Below are positions 1-12,553 of a DNA stretch of 34,234 nt, piece by piece. The stretch is from Fonsecaea monophora. Its lineage: Eukaryota > Ascomycota > Eurotiomycetes > Chaetothyriales > Herpotrichiellaceae. The translations under genes were made by a program, and so were the position numbers. The DNA lies in contig NW_019174116.1 of assembly GCF_001642475.1 (NCBI RefSeq), forward strand, positions 1-34,234. Direction: 5' to 3'. Position 1 is the stretch's first letter, and each line of letters starts with the position of its first letter. The notes under the pieces are model-generated. The model was not told the origin of the DNA and did not search any database. It saw only the letters and a program-made list of their open reading frames with translations.

Positions 1-2035
1 CGTAGCTTTAATTAGCTCCTAAGTCGATTATGATCTATACCTGAATTCCCGTAAGATTTACCGTAAGGGCTGCGTAATTATTTCCTAGTATAGTCATCTC
101 TCTTAACTCTAGAGGCTCTCTATCTTTCGATTATTATTATAACTTCCTCGCCTCTTTAGGTCGTCACTTATAAGTTTTTTAACTAATATATATATCTCTC
201 GTAAATCTATTTATATATCTCTTTTTAGTACTCTTCTATAGCATTAAAAACATCTACCTTTACTATCGGGATAATATTAAAGTCTAGGTCTACGTTATAG
301 ACGTACTAATACTCTTCCTCTATTAAATAGTTATCCGGATCTAGATATATAAATTCTTTTACGATAAAGTCTTCGTTAATTTAACTATCCGTAATGTTTT
401 CGATAACGTACTACTAGTTTAGGTAGCCGTCTCCTTCGTCGCTACTAATAAACATTATATAGATTTCTTTCTATTAGTAATGTAAGTATATTTCGTTTCT
501 CTAAGGGTACTCTTACTCTTCGTAGATTACTTTTCCTTCGTATAGTAGTATAGCGTATACTTCCCTCGATATTAGCGTACCTAGGTATCTTAGGTCTATA
601 TTATAGTAATATAGGTATATATTTTCTTTTTCTTCGTACTCCTTATCGTAGTAGTAAAGTCTTCTATAGTAGTAATCTAGGTCTTCTCTCTCGTTAATGA
701 CCTTAATTCTACGTAGAGGTCCGACTTTCGTCGGGATTAATTCCTCGATTACTCCTCTTTCTCTCTATAATACTTCTTATTATACCCGAGCTTTTACGAT
801 TCTCTTTATCCTCCCTTCCGTAAGTCGGATCCTAATAGTATCTAGCTAGGTTAGTTAGTATATATAAGTATCTTCTTTTTCGGGACACTCTCGATCCTAA
901 CACTACGTTAGGCTAATTTTTCTAATCGTCGTCTAAGGTAGTCCGAAGGGGCTATATATAATATAGTCGTATTCTCCGTTATATATATATCCTCCTTCGC
1001 ATTCCCCTATTATCTAATAGTTTATAGCGATAGTAACTTCGAAATCGTCGGCGTCTATCGTAACGTATTATCTATAATAATTATCGTTATATATTATTAA
1101 TCTTTCCTCCGGTTCATCGATAGTAAACCTTCCGTCTCGATAGTCGTTATATAAACCGTAGTTTAGTTAGCACCCTATCGTAGAATCTCTAACTCTATCT
1201 ATATTTCCTATTTCTATACTCGCGGCTCTAATATATACGATTATCTTACATTCCTTATATCCTTAATAAATATATACTAAGGAGGCGTATCTTTCTCTCG
1301 GCTTCTCCTTAATCTCCGATATCATTATATTAAGGCTTTATTACGATAGTAATACGATTAGTACCGTAAATGCTTTATCTTCCTTTCCCGCGTACGTATA
1401 TATCCCTAAAACGGTGTATCCCGCGGTTTAATAAATTTCATACTAAACCGTTATTAGTCCTCTTACTAGTTATTTAAGGTCTATAACTAGATATTTATAT
1501 ACGATCTCCGTCCTATAGTTATCTTCGTACTAGTAATTAAGTAGCTTCTAGTATAGGGTAATAAGTATTATTTCCTTTTCGTTATATTTAATTACGATAA
1601 ATATAGTTTACTCGTTTAGTCCTAGTATACGCATCATCTAGAACTCGTTATTATTCGTTTCGGTCTCTTTCGCGATAATAAAAGCTTCCTAGCGCTTTAA
1701 CTCCATCTTTCTACTCTATTACCCCCTTCGTAGCTTCTTTAGGAACCATCTACTACCTTCCTTATTAGAGTAGTAAGTAGGATAGTCGTCCTTATAATAG
1801 ACCGTCTAGGATAGTACTAAATGTTAATCTTTCTTTTCCTATTCTTCTAAGGTAGCTCCTTCCTTAGGTTTATTAGTTCCTAATCTACCTACCTCCCCTA
1901 GAGATACTATACCTAGGTAGTCCTTCTATACTCCTTTACCCTAGTTATAGGCTACTATTTAGGTCTTCTATAAAGTATCGGCCTTTATTTCTTTATAACC
2001 GACTATACCGTCGTCCATCATATATAGCGTTAGAC
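1..2035 (-). mobile_element. RIP-degraded retroelement sequence downstream of gag remnant
   Basis: This AT-rich stretch has dense TAG/TAA/TAT triplets and no intact frame on either strand. On the minus strand it continues from the gag remnant at 2036-2810, so it should be the downstream part of the same element. Read through its stops, the minus strand gives long stop-poor-if-repaired stretches. I could not find a protease DTGA, a reverse transcriptase YxDD or an integrase motif, so the pol identity is not established. The base bias (C and G replaced by T and A) is the pattern of RIP. No host gene is visible. Confidence 0.45.
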
Positions 2036-2810
2036 CGTTCTTATAGTTTCTCGTACGGTATCCGGATTTTCCGCATTTATAGTATAAGTCGTTCTTCTTA
2101 CGTTTCTCTCGTTCCGACTTAGATAGCCCTTAGTTTTCCTTTTTTCTAGTGTTAGCCTTCTATAAAGTTAAACTTCCTCGTTAGGCTATATCTAAGTCCA
2201 TCGGGTCCTTATATTATTAGCGGCTTCTATAAGTTATTCCCCCTCTATAAGTACCTCTTCTTTTTATCTATCTCTCGTAGAGTTAGTTATCGATCTCGAT
2301 AGAAGCCTTAACGAGTAGTTTATACTCGTTAAGACGATCGACTCCTATCCTATCTTTAACCGAATCCTTTAGTCCCTAATAATAAACTAAGGCGAAAGCT
2401 TTATCTTCCTAATCCAGCTTTAAAGCGTATCGTTAGAATATAGCGAAGTATTTAGTAGCTGATCTCGTTTATTTAAGTTAATAGATCCGTTAGGCCGCTA
2501 ACTATTCTTCTCCTAGCGTTCCAAAGATCTATTTAATACGTTCCTTATATATAGCGAAGTTTCCGAAAATTAAGTTAGTTTCCTCATTACGCTACCTTAG
2601 GGCGGTACTTAAGTAGTCGTTTATTAGAGGTTCGAACTATTCGAAGGTAGATTTACGAAGTTAAAGTCCTACGAACAGTACTTTCTCCGCGGTAGTGCTA
2701 TACTTAGTACGCTATAGGGTAAATACAGCTTTAAGTTAAATTAAGTATATATTAAGCTTATTTCGTTCTCTATAGAAGTATTCGACTTTAAGGTCGTCTT
2801 TCATCTTTAC
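2036..2810 (-). pseudogene. Ty3-type retrotransposon Gag remnant with degraded zinc knuckle
   Basis: Read on the minus strand from about 2810 down to 2036, with stops read through, this gives a Gag-like protein of about 255 residues. It starts near a KVEYFYRERNKL stretch, has a helical retrotrans_gag-like core rich in Q, L and E, and ends in a CCHC zinc knuckle at about 2045-2095. There the expected Cys and His appear partly as Tyr (Y-x2-C-x4-Y-x4-Y), the change made by G-to-A or C-to-T at TGC/CAT codons. Gag packages the element RNA into virus-like particles. Many in-frame TAG/TAA codons lie where Gln or Trp would be expected, which fits RIP. The strand and the knuckle are seen directly; assignment to the Ty3 group is inference from the Gag core. 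Confidence 0.6.
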
Positions 2811-3294
2811 TACTTCTATAGTACTAACTAATACTGTATTAATGCTAATAGTTAATGGGTTAGGTTATTAAGTAAGCCTTAGTTTAGGTGACTTAGGGTT
2901 AGAACTACTAGACATCGTTATCGATATTACTAACTATCTAAGAGAGTAGTTAAAATGTTACGAGATGCTTTATACGTAAGGTATCCTTAGTAAACCCGAG
3001 GTAGTTTACTTAGTGATATAGTAGTAGAACGGTGTAGTAGAGACGAAACTAAGAGTATAGTACGCGGGACTATACGTAAAGTACTTAACCGAGAGAAACT
3101 CGATTATTTATGAACGAGGTTAACTACGCTTCCTGTAGAAGCGGATCTAGCTAGCTATATACTCTAGGTAGGTTTCCTATCTAAGTAGGTCTGGGCATTA
3201 TAGTGTTGCTACTATTACATCTCCTTAGCGTATAATAGTGCTTCGTCCGTAATAGTATATTTCCCTTTTTAGTCATCACGTATCTTAGGTCAGC
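2811..3294. other. AT-rich degraded sequence upstream of gag remnant, no gene
   Basis: This should contain the 5' leader and 5' LTR of the element whose gag lies at 2036-2810. I could not find a matching second LTR in the window, so its boundary is undefined. Composition changes sharply near 3290, where a GC-richer block begins. Confidence 0.35.
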
Positions 3295-4140
3295 CTTGCC
3301 AGCGAGGCTGGCCTTTCCTCGCTTGACCTTCCCTGCCCCTTACGGCCCCGGGTGGCCGTATGAAGGTCGGTTCGTAACATATGTTCATGATCAGCTTACC
3401 GTACCCGCACCTGTACATCCTCTCGGACATGACTGGAGGTACGCCCGCGTGCACGTACCCACTAATCTCCTTGTTCTTTTACAGCTACGAGTCCACGTCT
3501 AGGTCCGGGTCTACGTCCATCTCCTCATGCATCCCCAGGTAGATGTAGTCGAGCTCGTTACTGGCCATGTTCACGTACCTCGACGTCTCCGCTATAATGT
3601 CCGAGTGCAACTGTAAGTTTTCGAACGCGTTTGTATACTAGCTCTACCTCTGAACATCAATATAGTCATCGTTAACATGATCATCGTCGTGTAGATCGTC
3701 ATCATCCTAGATATGTGGTAGTACACTGGGACCTATCGCAATACAGTATCACCATTAGGCTGCGCGCACATCTCGGTCCTGGTCCCCACGTACGTGTACT
3801 AGATGTCACCGTGGCTGTCAAGGTTAGTTTCGAAGCTGGTCTTCCTAGTTGCCCGTGATCACGTGGCCCTTCGTGTTGTAGATAGTGAACTTACCCGCGA
3901 TTAGGGCGACGAACTCCTGTATACTGGAGACTAACTCCTTGACCGGGGACTTAGGCCTCTTTGTCATTGTACACTGAGGGTAGGAGATGGTGTCTACCCT
4001 CACCACTATCTTGTTGGGGTTCAAGACCCCGTGACAAGTCATCCACTCCTCTAAGAGTATATATATAAGCCCGTGCCACTACTCGCGATGCCGTAGTACT
4101 TGAACGCCCTCTACAGGATCTGCTTCATTGACACGCTCGT
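3295..4140 (-). pseudogene. Decayed virus-like coding fragment, gene not identified
   Basis: GC content and codon texture (many ATG, ATC, GTG, TAC and AAC codons) match the viral block at 15.6-22.9 kb and contrast with the AT-rich repeats on both sides. The longest intact piece is a 65-codon ATG-started ORF on the minus strand (3845-4042), containing an RVDTISYPQCTM stretch. Further down the same strand there are codon-like stretches at about 3510-3620 (acidic, repeated Asp/Glu/Met) and 3330-3460, separated by TAG/TAA stops and apparent frameshifts. I do not recognise the family. Because it has the same texture and a shared downstream spacer with the large block, I infer that it is another gene of the same integrated virus. 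Confidence 0.4.
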
Positions 4141-4164
4141 GCAGTAGCGGGATAAATTAGTGTT

Positions 4165-4243
4165 AATGTTGTACATGTTGTAAATGTTGATGTTGTACAT
4201 GTTGATGTTGTACATGTTGATGTTGTACATGTTGATGTTGTAC
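4165..4243. repeat. 15-bp minisatellite, unit GATGTTGTACATGTT, about five copies
   Basis: The unit GATGTTGTACATGTT recurs at 4189, 4204 and 4219, with a partial unit at 4234. A variant copy at 4165-4179 is separated by 9 bp. The core TGTACA and the flanking ACATGT are palindromic. It lies immediately downstream (plus coordinates) of the virus-like fragment and directly abuts the spacer repeat at 4244. Confidence 0.9.
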
Positions 4244-4555
4244 TATAATGGGAGAATCTACAGACTAGAACGTAATTAGTGGAATTTACCTATATAATGC
4301 ATAGGGTGATACTCCTACCTCCTAATTAGCTACGTCTCGGACACTAGGTCCGAGAGTTCTTTTTCTTAGAGATCCTTCAAGAGGATCAGTTCTACACACT
4401 CAGACAGATGAGTAATTAAACAAGTTGTGGAATCAATCTGATCAGGATCTTCGATGCTATTTAATTATTACTAAACGACAGTCGTTACCCCTAACACTAT
4501 GCCCACCGCCGTACGAGTTGATGCCTCTAGCTAAGAGCCTTACCCCAGTTCAATA
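4244..4555. repeat. Spacer repeat, copy A (non-coding, paired with 14732-15070)
   Basis: Starts TATAATGGGAGAATCTAC and keeps recognisable similarity along its length to 14732-15070. Shared landmarks are ACGTAATTAGT, TAATTAGCTA, TTCTTTTTC and CCCTAACACTATGCC, in the same order and orientation. No coding frame is visible. It may be viral intergenic DNA, because each copy adjoins virus-like coding sequence and TGTTGTACATG-type repeats. Confidence 0.75.
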
Positions 4556-4735
4556 CATGTTGAATATTTTAAGCTTATATGCGATGAATATACTGATATT
4601 GTACATATTGATGTTGTATTATACATATTGAACATATCGATATTATATATATATATGTTAAGTTTGTAAATGTTGAGGTACACGTTAACTAAGATCTACA
4701 GTATGACGGTACGGGACACCATGAAAGGAGGAAGC
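4556..4735. repeat. Degenerate TGTTGA/TGTACAT-rich repeat
   Basis: Loosely repeated words (ACATGTTGAA, TGTACATATTGATGTTGTA, TACATATTGAACATAT, AAATGTTGAGG) resemble the minisatellites at 4165 and 15156, in a more AT-shifted form. A short (TA)n run sits near 4648. No gene is seen. Confidence 0.5.
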
Positions 4736-4889
4736 TCCTAATCGTATATTTCTATATACGAGAGACTAAGCTAGAGAAGGAAAAGAAAGAATTAAATAAC
4801 CTATATAGCGTAGGTTATAACTACTACGCCGTATCCGCTAAGCCTTCCTTAGGTTCTAATTTACTAAGCCTTATCTTACTAGGTAGACT

Positions 4890-5147
4890 AATTAGAGTAT
4901 CTTATTTACTCGTACAATCGTACGGCTAACGTTAACTAATTAAATCACTTTCTTTCCTTAGTTAGCTAAATCGGGGCGTTTCCGTACTTACGGCCGTAAT
5001 ATACAGTACTCTAGTAATAATATCTATCTACCCTACTCTAACTAAGTGTTTCCACTACTACTACTACTACTTTATAAATAGGTGTTATCCTCTATAAAGA
5101 TCCTACTTAGTACGTATAAGTAGGAATATTATCTTCGAGTACCTAGA
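4890..5147 (-). pseudogene. Tc1/mariner transposase, downstream part, cut by LTR element
   Basis: Directly against the LTR at 5148, the minus strand reads YLEVLEDNIPT, a stretch typical of fungal Tc1/mariner transposases between the first and second catalytic Asp. It continues the sense of the transposase fragment on the other side of the retrotransposon (12744-12990), so the 7.6-kb element split one transposase gene. Stops and RIP-type changes are frequent, and I cannot place the second Asp or the final catalytic residue with confidence. The target-site duplication CTAGA (5143-5147) is the last bases of this fragment. Confidence 0.6.
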
Positions 5148-5337
5148 TATCACGGCGCAGCCTTGAACAGGAGAGATCGCTGTTAAGGGTGCAATTATGA
5201 TATGAATTCTGAGACGAAGGAATCTAACTAGTGGTTGCGGCGATGGCGCGAAAGATTAAGTTATGCGCGCTCAGCCTCGTGTAGGGAATCCAGCCTTATA
5301 CGGGGTACCCCAGACCTGAGGCGCGCAGGCCGTGACA
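5148..5337 (-). repeat. 3' LTR of the chromovirus
   Basis: 190 bp, beginning TATCACGG (ancestrally TGTCACGG by comparison with the ...CGTGACA end) and ending CGTGACA. It differs from the partner LTR at about seven positions, all transitions. Confidence 0.92.
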
Positions 5338-5869
5338 TCACCCCCCCTTTAAACCCATCTTCGTCCTCGAAGATTCCAGCATTCTAACATTCTAACATTC
5401 TAACCGTCGATCGCCAAAACCTGAAACATAAGATGTAAGCTGAAGCGTCCTAATTAGCTCGACTGAGGTTAACACTCCCTTAGACCTACTTTCCTGAGGT
5501 TGATATCATCGCATGCCGTTCCAGTAGGTCCAAATGTCATGTAACCATCGAATCGATTGAGTTTCTGTCGAGAACGGGCTCGACCGCTCGTTACGGCTAT
5601 CAATCCAGATAGGGTAGAGCAACTTCTAAGTCTCCGTTAGTGCGTTTTAACTATCGGAAGGCCATTATGACAGAGAGGCGAGGTATCGTTTCGCGCAACG
5701 TTAATATAAGCCCGACGAATCGCTTATTCAGGTTCGTCCTTTTTTCCTCCTTAACTTAACTCCGTTAGCTAGTTTCTTTATTTTAGTGATGAAGTCGTAA
5801 TCAGCGGGTGAGCCGGCTTTCTTTAGGTACCGGGCATGAAATTCTTAAATTAGTTCGTCGCAGCCCGGT

Positions 5870-8800
5870 AACACCTCTTCCTAGTGGTACTACTGCTCCT
5901 TCGCATATCTAATCCATTTCACTAAGTACTGTAACCGACGAGCTTTCCTAAAAAGTCTCGCATCATAAATATCCTCTACTTCGTATTCGTCTTCAGTAGT
6001 ATCCTCTCTCTCGATTACTACGGGTAGTGGAGAAGGCTAGACTTACCCCGGGAAAGAAGATTCCCTAGCTGCCGGAGAAAGTAAGGACGTATGAAATACA
6101 TTATGAATCTTCATACTCGGGTCTAATTCTAACCGGTAAGCCCTCGGGTTTACGGCCCTAATAACCTTAAAGGGACCGAGTCTCTTCGCATCTAATTTCT
6201 TAGAAGGCCGGTTAGTTCTTATATTTCGAGAACTTAGCTATACTATATCGCCAGCCTAGTAATTCGGGGAGGGCTTTCTTTTAATATCTACATTAGCAGT
6301 ATAACGAGCCTACGCGTAGATTATTTCATCCCTTATATCGTTATAAAGCGATTTCATCCGATTAACGAAGTTATCGGCGCTCCGGACGTCTCGTACGGCA
6401 TGAGCGGAAACAGCACGATTTTTAGCTAAGTCCATTTCCCACCTCGCTTCGTAGCCATAGCTAGTAAGGAAAGGGGAGATCCCTATTATTTCTAATACGT
6501 ATAAATTTATCGCGAACTTAGTAATAGGTAGCTAGTCTACCCAGTCGTCCTATTAATAATTATAGTACGCTCTTAAGTACTGCTCTATAATTTAATTCGC
6601 GTTCTTAGACTGGCCGTCGGTTTTAGGATGGAAAGTAGAGGATAGCCTACGGCGAATGCGTAACCTTTCACATACTTATTTCTACACGGCGGAGATAAAT
6701 TAAGCACCTCGATCCGACGTAATCGCTTACGGAAGCTTATGTCGCGAAAAGACATACCGGATAAATAAACGCGTAACGTTAAAGGCGTCTATAGTGCGGT
6801 ACGGGATAAAGTATCTCTATTTAGTAAAACGATCGGTAACGGTTATGATATTTTCGTATTCCACTCCGTTAACGTCGCTAGTACTGCGAGGGAGTTCCAC
6901 TATAAAATCTACCGCGATTTCTATCTAGGATTAGTTCGGTATTAGTAACTATTATAAATTCCCGAAGTAAGCTTATCTCGACGCTTTTACTCTTTTATAA
7001 ATATAATAGTTAGCGATATAGCGTTTAACGTCTTTTAGGACCTCCGGCTAGTAATAACTCTACTTAATCGCGGTAAATATTTTACTTTTCCTAGGGTATC
7101 TAGCGATAGGGTTATCGTAAAAGGTCTCTAGGATGCGTAGCCTCAGTCCATCGTCCCGAGGAATCTATAATCGATTTTAGAACTAAATCTTTCCGTCTTT
7201 CTCTAAGCAGTCTATAAGGGAGATTCCTTCGTTAGGACCGGGAAGGGTTCTAGACCCCTATACGACCGCATCCCGAATTCTCTTAACTAATAGATCTATC
7301 TTACCGGAATAGACGACATTAATATATTCGGTTAGGGTGAGTTCTTCACGAAGGACTTTCTCCGCGAGAGCTTAAGCCGACCTTAATTATCCAGCTTATA
7401 AAAGGCTAACCCCTTTTCTAAGGTTATAAGGCTTCAGTAATACTTATTACTAATAGCGAACCCTCTCGTCGTCCGTACCAGTAGGTTTATACTCCGGTCG
7501 ACGCGTTAAACTATCGGGCTTAGTACCTTATTTCCTAGGTCGGTAGTCTATTTTAAAGTAAAACTTAGACAGGAATTCACTCTAACGAGCCTAACGTCGG
7601 TTAAGCTATTTCGTTATCATAAAGTATTTAAGGGACTTATAGTCGGACAGTACGCGAACGGGATAATCTAGATTAGCACCAGCTAGTTTAGGTCGTCATT
7701 CTTTAAAAGCTCGGATAATAGCTAGTAGTTCTTTATCATAAATTTCGTAATTACATTCGGTAGGATTCATCTTTTTCGAATAAAAGGCTACCGGCCGGAG
7801 CCTTCCGTTAGGTCCCTTCTAAGATAGTACTCCTATAGTTACTAGGTTAGAAGCATCGACTTCTACCTAAGTCTCCGCGTCAGGATCGAATAGGGCCAGA
7901 ACGGGTACTATAGTAAATCGTCTCTTTAGTTCCTCGAATACTTACTAGTATACTACGCTCTATCGGAAAGGAATGTCCTTCTTCGTTAGCTCGGTTAATA
8001 AACGAGCGACCCTCCTAAACCCTTTAATAAATATACGGTAGAAGTTAGCGAATCCTAAAAATGATAAAATATCTTTAGTAGAGCGTAGGACCGACCATTC
8101 CTAAACCGTCCTAACCTTCTTAGGGTCCATCCGGATACTAATAGTCGACATAATTAGCCTAAGATATTTAACTTCTTATACATAAAATTTACTCTTCGTA
8201 ATATCTACGTAGAGGCCGTACTCTCGGAGGCGCTTCATCACTTCGTCGACATGTCGTTCGTAATCTTATAAACTATCGCTAAAGATAAGGACGTCGTCGA
8301 GGTAGGTAGTATAGTACTTATTAAGGATATCCTATAAGGCGGAGTTAATATAACCTTAGAATAACGAAGGGGCGTTATATAGTCTGAACGGTATAACTAG
8401 GTATTCGAATTAACTATAACGAGTAGTAAAAGCCGTTTTCTACTCGTCTCCCTCTTTAATACGTAATCGATTAAAAGTAGAAATAATATCGAGCTTCGTA
8501 AAATATCTAGCTTTATAGAGTTTATCCAGCGTTTCCCTCATCCGGGGAATTAGATAACGATTCTTAATCGTAATAGTATTAAGAGCTCGGTAGTCTACGT
8601 AAAACCTTAATCCCTTACCGGGTTTCTTTACTAATAAAATAGGGGAAGATATTAAGGAGGTAGAGGGTCGGATCTATTTCTTCTCGAGATGCTCTCGAAT
8701 ATATTTCTCGATAACTTATACTTCTTATTTCGACATTAGATAAGGTCGCTTAAAGGGTAACTTATAGGGGTCCGTCTCTATAAGCCGAATCTCGTAGTTA

Positions 8801-9870
8801 ACTCCGGTACGACTCGGGAGTAAGGTATCGGCGTAAGGCTTCGAAAATAAGGCTAGGTGTTTATAGTAGATTTTAGGTAACTTATTAGCGGGGTCACCGT
8901 ATTCTTTTCCTTTTAACGCGATATCTACGTCTTCCGGGTTAGTAATAAAGCAGTTTAGAGACGCTGCGTAGAGAGCGTAGAGTATAGAGTTAGGGTCGTT
9001 AGGATCTCCGAGGGGATCTTGATTTTCCCGTACAGGGATAAATAACTGAGCGGACTCGACTTCATTCTTCTTTAGTAGCTTATATAGCTTATTTAAGGAT
9101 ATATCCTTACACTTAATTCCATCGATAGTTAGATTCCTTAGTGGACTAGGAGGCCCTTAAGTACTGTAAACTATGTAAATCTTGCGATAAGGTAGGTAAG
9201 ATAAGTAATATTCGGGAGAAAAGGTAATAGATCGAGAGGCGAAGTCCGGTATTACCCTATACTGGGTCATCTAAGATAGGCTAAGAATTATGAAATAGCC
9301 TATTTATAGTATAATATAAAAGTAGATGCGTTTATAGTATTACCTAATCGCTATATCTAGCTTAGCGAAGTAGGTAACCTCACTATAGCGATTATCGGTA
9401 AGTCTACATCCTCGCGGTTTATCCAGCGACTGAATGCAACCTAGTAACTTATTTTATTCTAGGAAGCGTTGACTTACGAAGTATATATTAGCGCCGGTAT
9501 CTAGTAAAGCTTCGTACTTCGCCGTCATTATAGGAAGGATTAGAGACTCGAGCGGGTAGTTAATCTAAGTCGGCGGTAAAGGATAAGGGGTCCCTAGCGT
9601 ACAGTCTAGGAGGATATAATCGGCTTCCTCGACCTATAACGCCGTAAGTCGTAAAAACGCTTTACCGCGCTCGGGGGTAGGGCGTCCTAGGTTATGCGAG
9701 TACTCATAACCTAGGACCGATCTTTTTCCGAGAGTTCTAATACGTCGTCTCTATCAGACTCGGTAGATACGTCTTCGGGGTCTAAGGTGAATTAAGGCTC
9801 TTCATCGTCCGAGTCTCCCATTTCTAATATATCTAGGACTGAGAGTCCTATATCCTTCTTCCACTTTACG
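5870..9870 (-). pseudogene. Pol polyprotein remnant: protease, RT, RNase H, integrase, chromodomain
   Basis: Minus-strand frames read through stops give, in order: aspartic protease with DTGA (about 9489-9500); reverse transcriptase with YLDDVLIFSDSL (YLDD at about 8291-8304); RNase H with a SDYKSLKYF-type stretch (about 7620-7860); integrase with ITSDRGA and TDGQSKNAN (about 6590-6740), where the family's DGQSE appears as DGQSK, a G-to-A change at the catalytic Glu codon or its neighbour; a GPF/Y-like module with RLGPFKVIRA (about 6170-6220); and a chromodomain-like end containing YEVEDIYDARL and LQYLVKWIRYAKE (about 5880-5990). These enzymes copy the element RNA and integrate the cDNA. The chromodomain would direct insertion to marked chromatin. 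Frequent TAG/TAA stops make it a pseudogene. Confidence 0.88.
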
Positions 9871-12130
9871 AGTCGGTAATTAGGTTTCTTTAGCCGACAT
9901 CCTTTTATCCTATAGTCGAAGTACTTATCGTCCTTCTTTAATTATGCGAGGACCTTTAGGTCAGATACGTTAGGGGCCCAGTCGGGACGGGGGCCCTTCG
10001 AGGAAGCGGATTTATCTCGTACCGGGGCTGTCTTCGTTCTCACAGCTTTAGTAGAAGGAGCCTTCGGAGTGGACTTAATAATATAAGAAGTAGTAGTATT
10101 CGCCTTTTAACGGAATTTTCGGTCGAGTAGGAAGCGTTCCTTCCTACGATAGAGTTCGACTAGGTCTTCCATTTCTTCGCAGTCTTAGCCACTAGCATTA
10201 TAGACTAAGCTCTATAACCCGTCATCTAGCTTAGCGATGAAGTCTACGATCTTTTCTAATTCGGCTTTATTAAGGAAGACGACATATCGTTGAAACTTAG
10301 CTAAAAAAGTATCTAACCGCTCCTTAGGGGTCTTCTTAAGCTGATTATATTAAAGGCGAGCTTCCTTATCGCGATGATGATCACTATAGAGTCGATCGAG
10401 GTATAAAATGATGTCACTAACTCGTTAATACTTCGTAGTTTAGTCTGTAAAGGGGGTATCCGGTAGATAGGGTTCGACATTCTGATAAGCGTCGCTAGTG
10501 AGTCGAGTACTTACGTAAATAACCGTAGCGAGTGCGCCTTATGACCTCTAAATAGCTTCCTCGGCTTTTAGTTTATAAAGAACCTTACTGCGCTACTCGT
10601 AATATCTACCTTTAGTCCCGTCGAACTTAGGCGGGTTAGACACCTTTATACGAGGGGCCGTAACTACGTTAACTAACTTAGTCGTATACGGAGCTAAGAC
10701 TGGTACTAGAGCGGGTACGCGAGGCGGAGGCATTAAACCTCGCGTTGAGAGACCTCTCATTCCTAGGGTGCCTCTACGACCGGCTCTACTTACCTAGTAT
10801 ACGCGGTACTAATCTAGGTCGTCATTAACATTATATCCCCTATCCGTAGGTTCCGGCGTCTAAGAGCGACTTACCGAACGATTCTAACGGCTCGGAGGTT
10901 AGATCGCTGTATTATAATAAGTGCTAGGTACCGGCGGGTAGAGGCGACTTTAGTCTTACGGCTGAGCGGTCCTTAAGCGTAAGACTTCTTATTTAAGGTC
11001 CTTACTAGTAGCGATCTATTAGGCGTAGACATCTTCTAATCGTTTACGTTCAGCGTCACAATCATTAAGCTAATTTTAAACGTTCATCGTTCGGTTAGCT
11101 TAGTCCTATACTTTAGAAGTGAGGTCTATAACTTCCGCCTCTAAGTTAATAATGCGGGCCTATTAATCTCGGGTGTTTTAAGAGTTCAGTCTATTAATTT
11201 AGCCTTCTAGTTCTTAGACTCGATTGTCTCTACTCTATTTCCAAGCCGCGATATGTTCGTTAAGAGCTTTACTCGCCGTCCGATAAGTAGTCACTATCTC
11301 TTTCAATTTAGTAACCTAAGTATGTACTTAGATATAACGACCGGTAACGCGACGCATTAAGGTCAAGAGGAATTCCACTCCCATTAGCTCCTTAACGAAA
11401 TGTCGTAGCGACGTAGCTACGGGGAAGGTAAGATCTCGAGAGTCTATTCTAGCGAGAAGCTCTAGGGCCACTAACTCTCCTTTCTCATTCTTTTTCCATC
11501 GTAGCGCCTAACTCTAATCGACGCCTATCTTAGTGGTAAAAGATGTATACTTAGGTTCGTTAAGGTCCTGGGGTACGTTCGCTACCAGTCCCGTAGACTA
11601 GGGTTATCCTTATACCTCGTTCTCTTATTCATCTTTAGGTATGATAGTATATTCGCGTTCTTATTCTTAAATTTCTTATAGGCGAGGCTCTCGTAGTCCT
11701 TCATCCTATACATTTCTTTCGCCGGGCCGAGCTCGAGTTTCAGTATCCGAGGTAGTAGTACTAGAAGGTTAAGAGCGACGAGGAGGAGGTTAAAGGGGGG
11801 ACGAACTCCAGGCGCTAGGCATTAAGGAAGCGACCCGAGAGAGTGGATTCGCGGTATTCGTAACTAACATCGGATGACGTATAGGGGCTGTTCCCTATAG
11901 GTTCTCGATAGAGCGCCGAATCGAGGGTTACGTCGGGAGCTGGAACGATTATTAAGTTTCCGAACGTCTAGCCGTCTATAAAGACTGCTAAGTAGGAGGA
12001 TCAGGTTCGGGTTTAGGAGGATCTCTTACGAAGAGACGGTCGAGGTTCAGAAGATCGTCATCTCTATCGTCTCCGGGACCTAGCCGAGAAGGTTACCGGT
12101 TACGCCTCAGGTTGTAAGGATTCCGTCCGC
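9871..12130 (-). pseudogene. Gag remnant of the chromovirus
   Basis: The minus strand contains a Gag-like core around 10180-10370 (ERLDTFLAKFQRYV followed by an acidic helical stretch and LYRRKERFLLDRKF). Downstream is a Cys/His-like cluster near 9885-9930 in which two expected Cys positions read as Tyr, a likely decayed zinc knuckle. The region from about 10.7 to 12.1 kb is rich in Arg, Ser and Pro codons broken by stops and would be the N-terminal half. Gag forms the particle. Boundaries are approximate because no frame is intact. Confidence 0.6.
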
Positions 12131-12553
12131 CGTTACTTAGGTTTAAATACATAGTAATCAGCGTTACTTCTAAGTGACGAATAGAGAGGGTAAGGGGAAG
12201 GAGAGATATAGGGAAGGAAAGTCAGGCCTTGATTGTGATCCTTAGTGTGATAGTGAAAACCGGTTTAATATAATCGCATGCGGAATCAAGTCATAAGTTT
12301 AGAGCTACGTCGAGGCTAGGTAATTCCTTATGGTAAAGTAGTAGAGAAGGGTAAGTCTTAACTGGTCTTAGATCACTGGATTTGATATGATCTCTTACCG
12401 GAGCTCTAAGGCAGTCAGGACTGAAGTTTATTAGGCTTAGACGCGTCTTAGATGAGTAGACTTAATGGTTCTTAGTTTGATGCGATCGCATGTAAGTTCC
12501 ACGAAGTCTCTACTACGGCGCGTCGAAGCCGGTTAATTACAGGTCTTAGAAAG

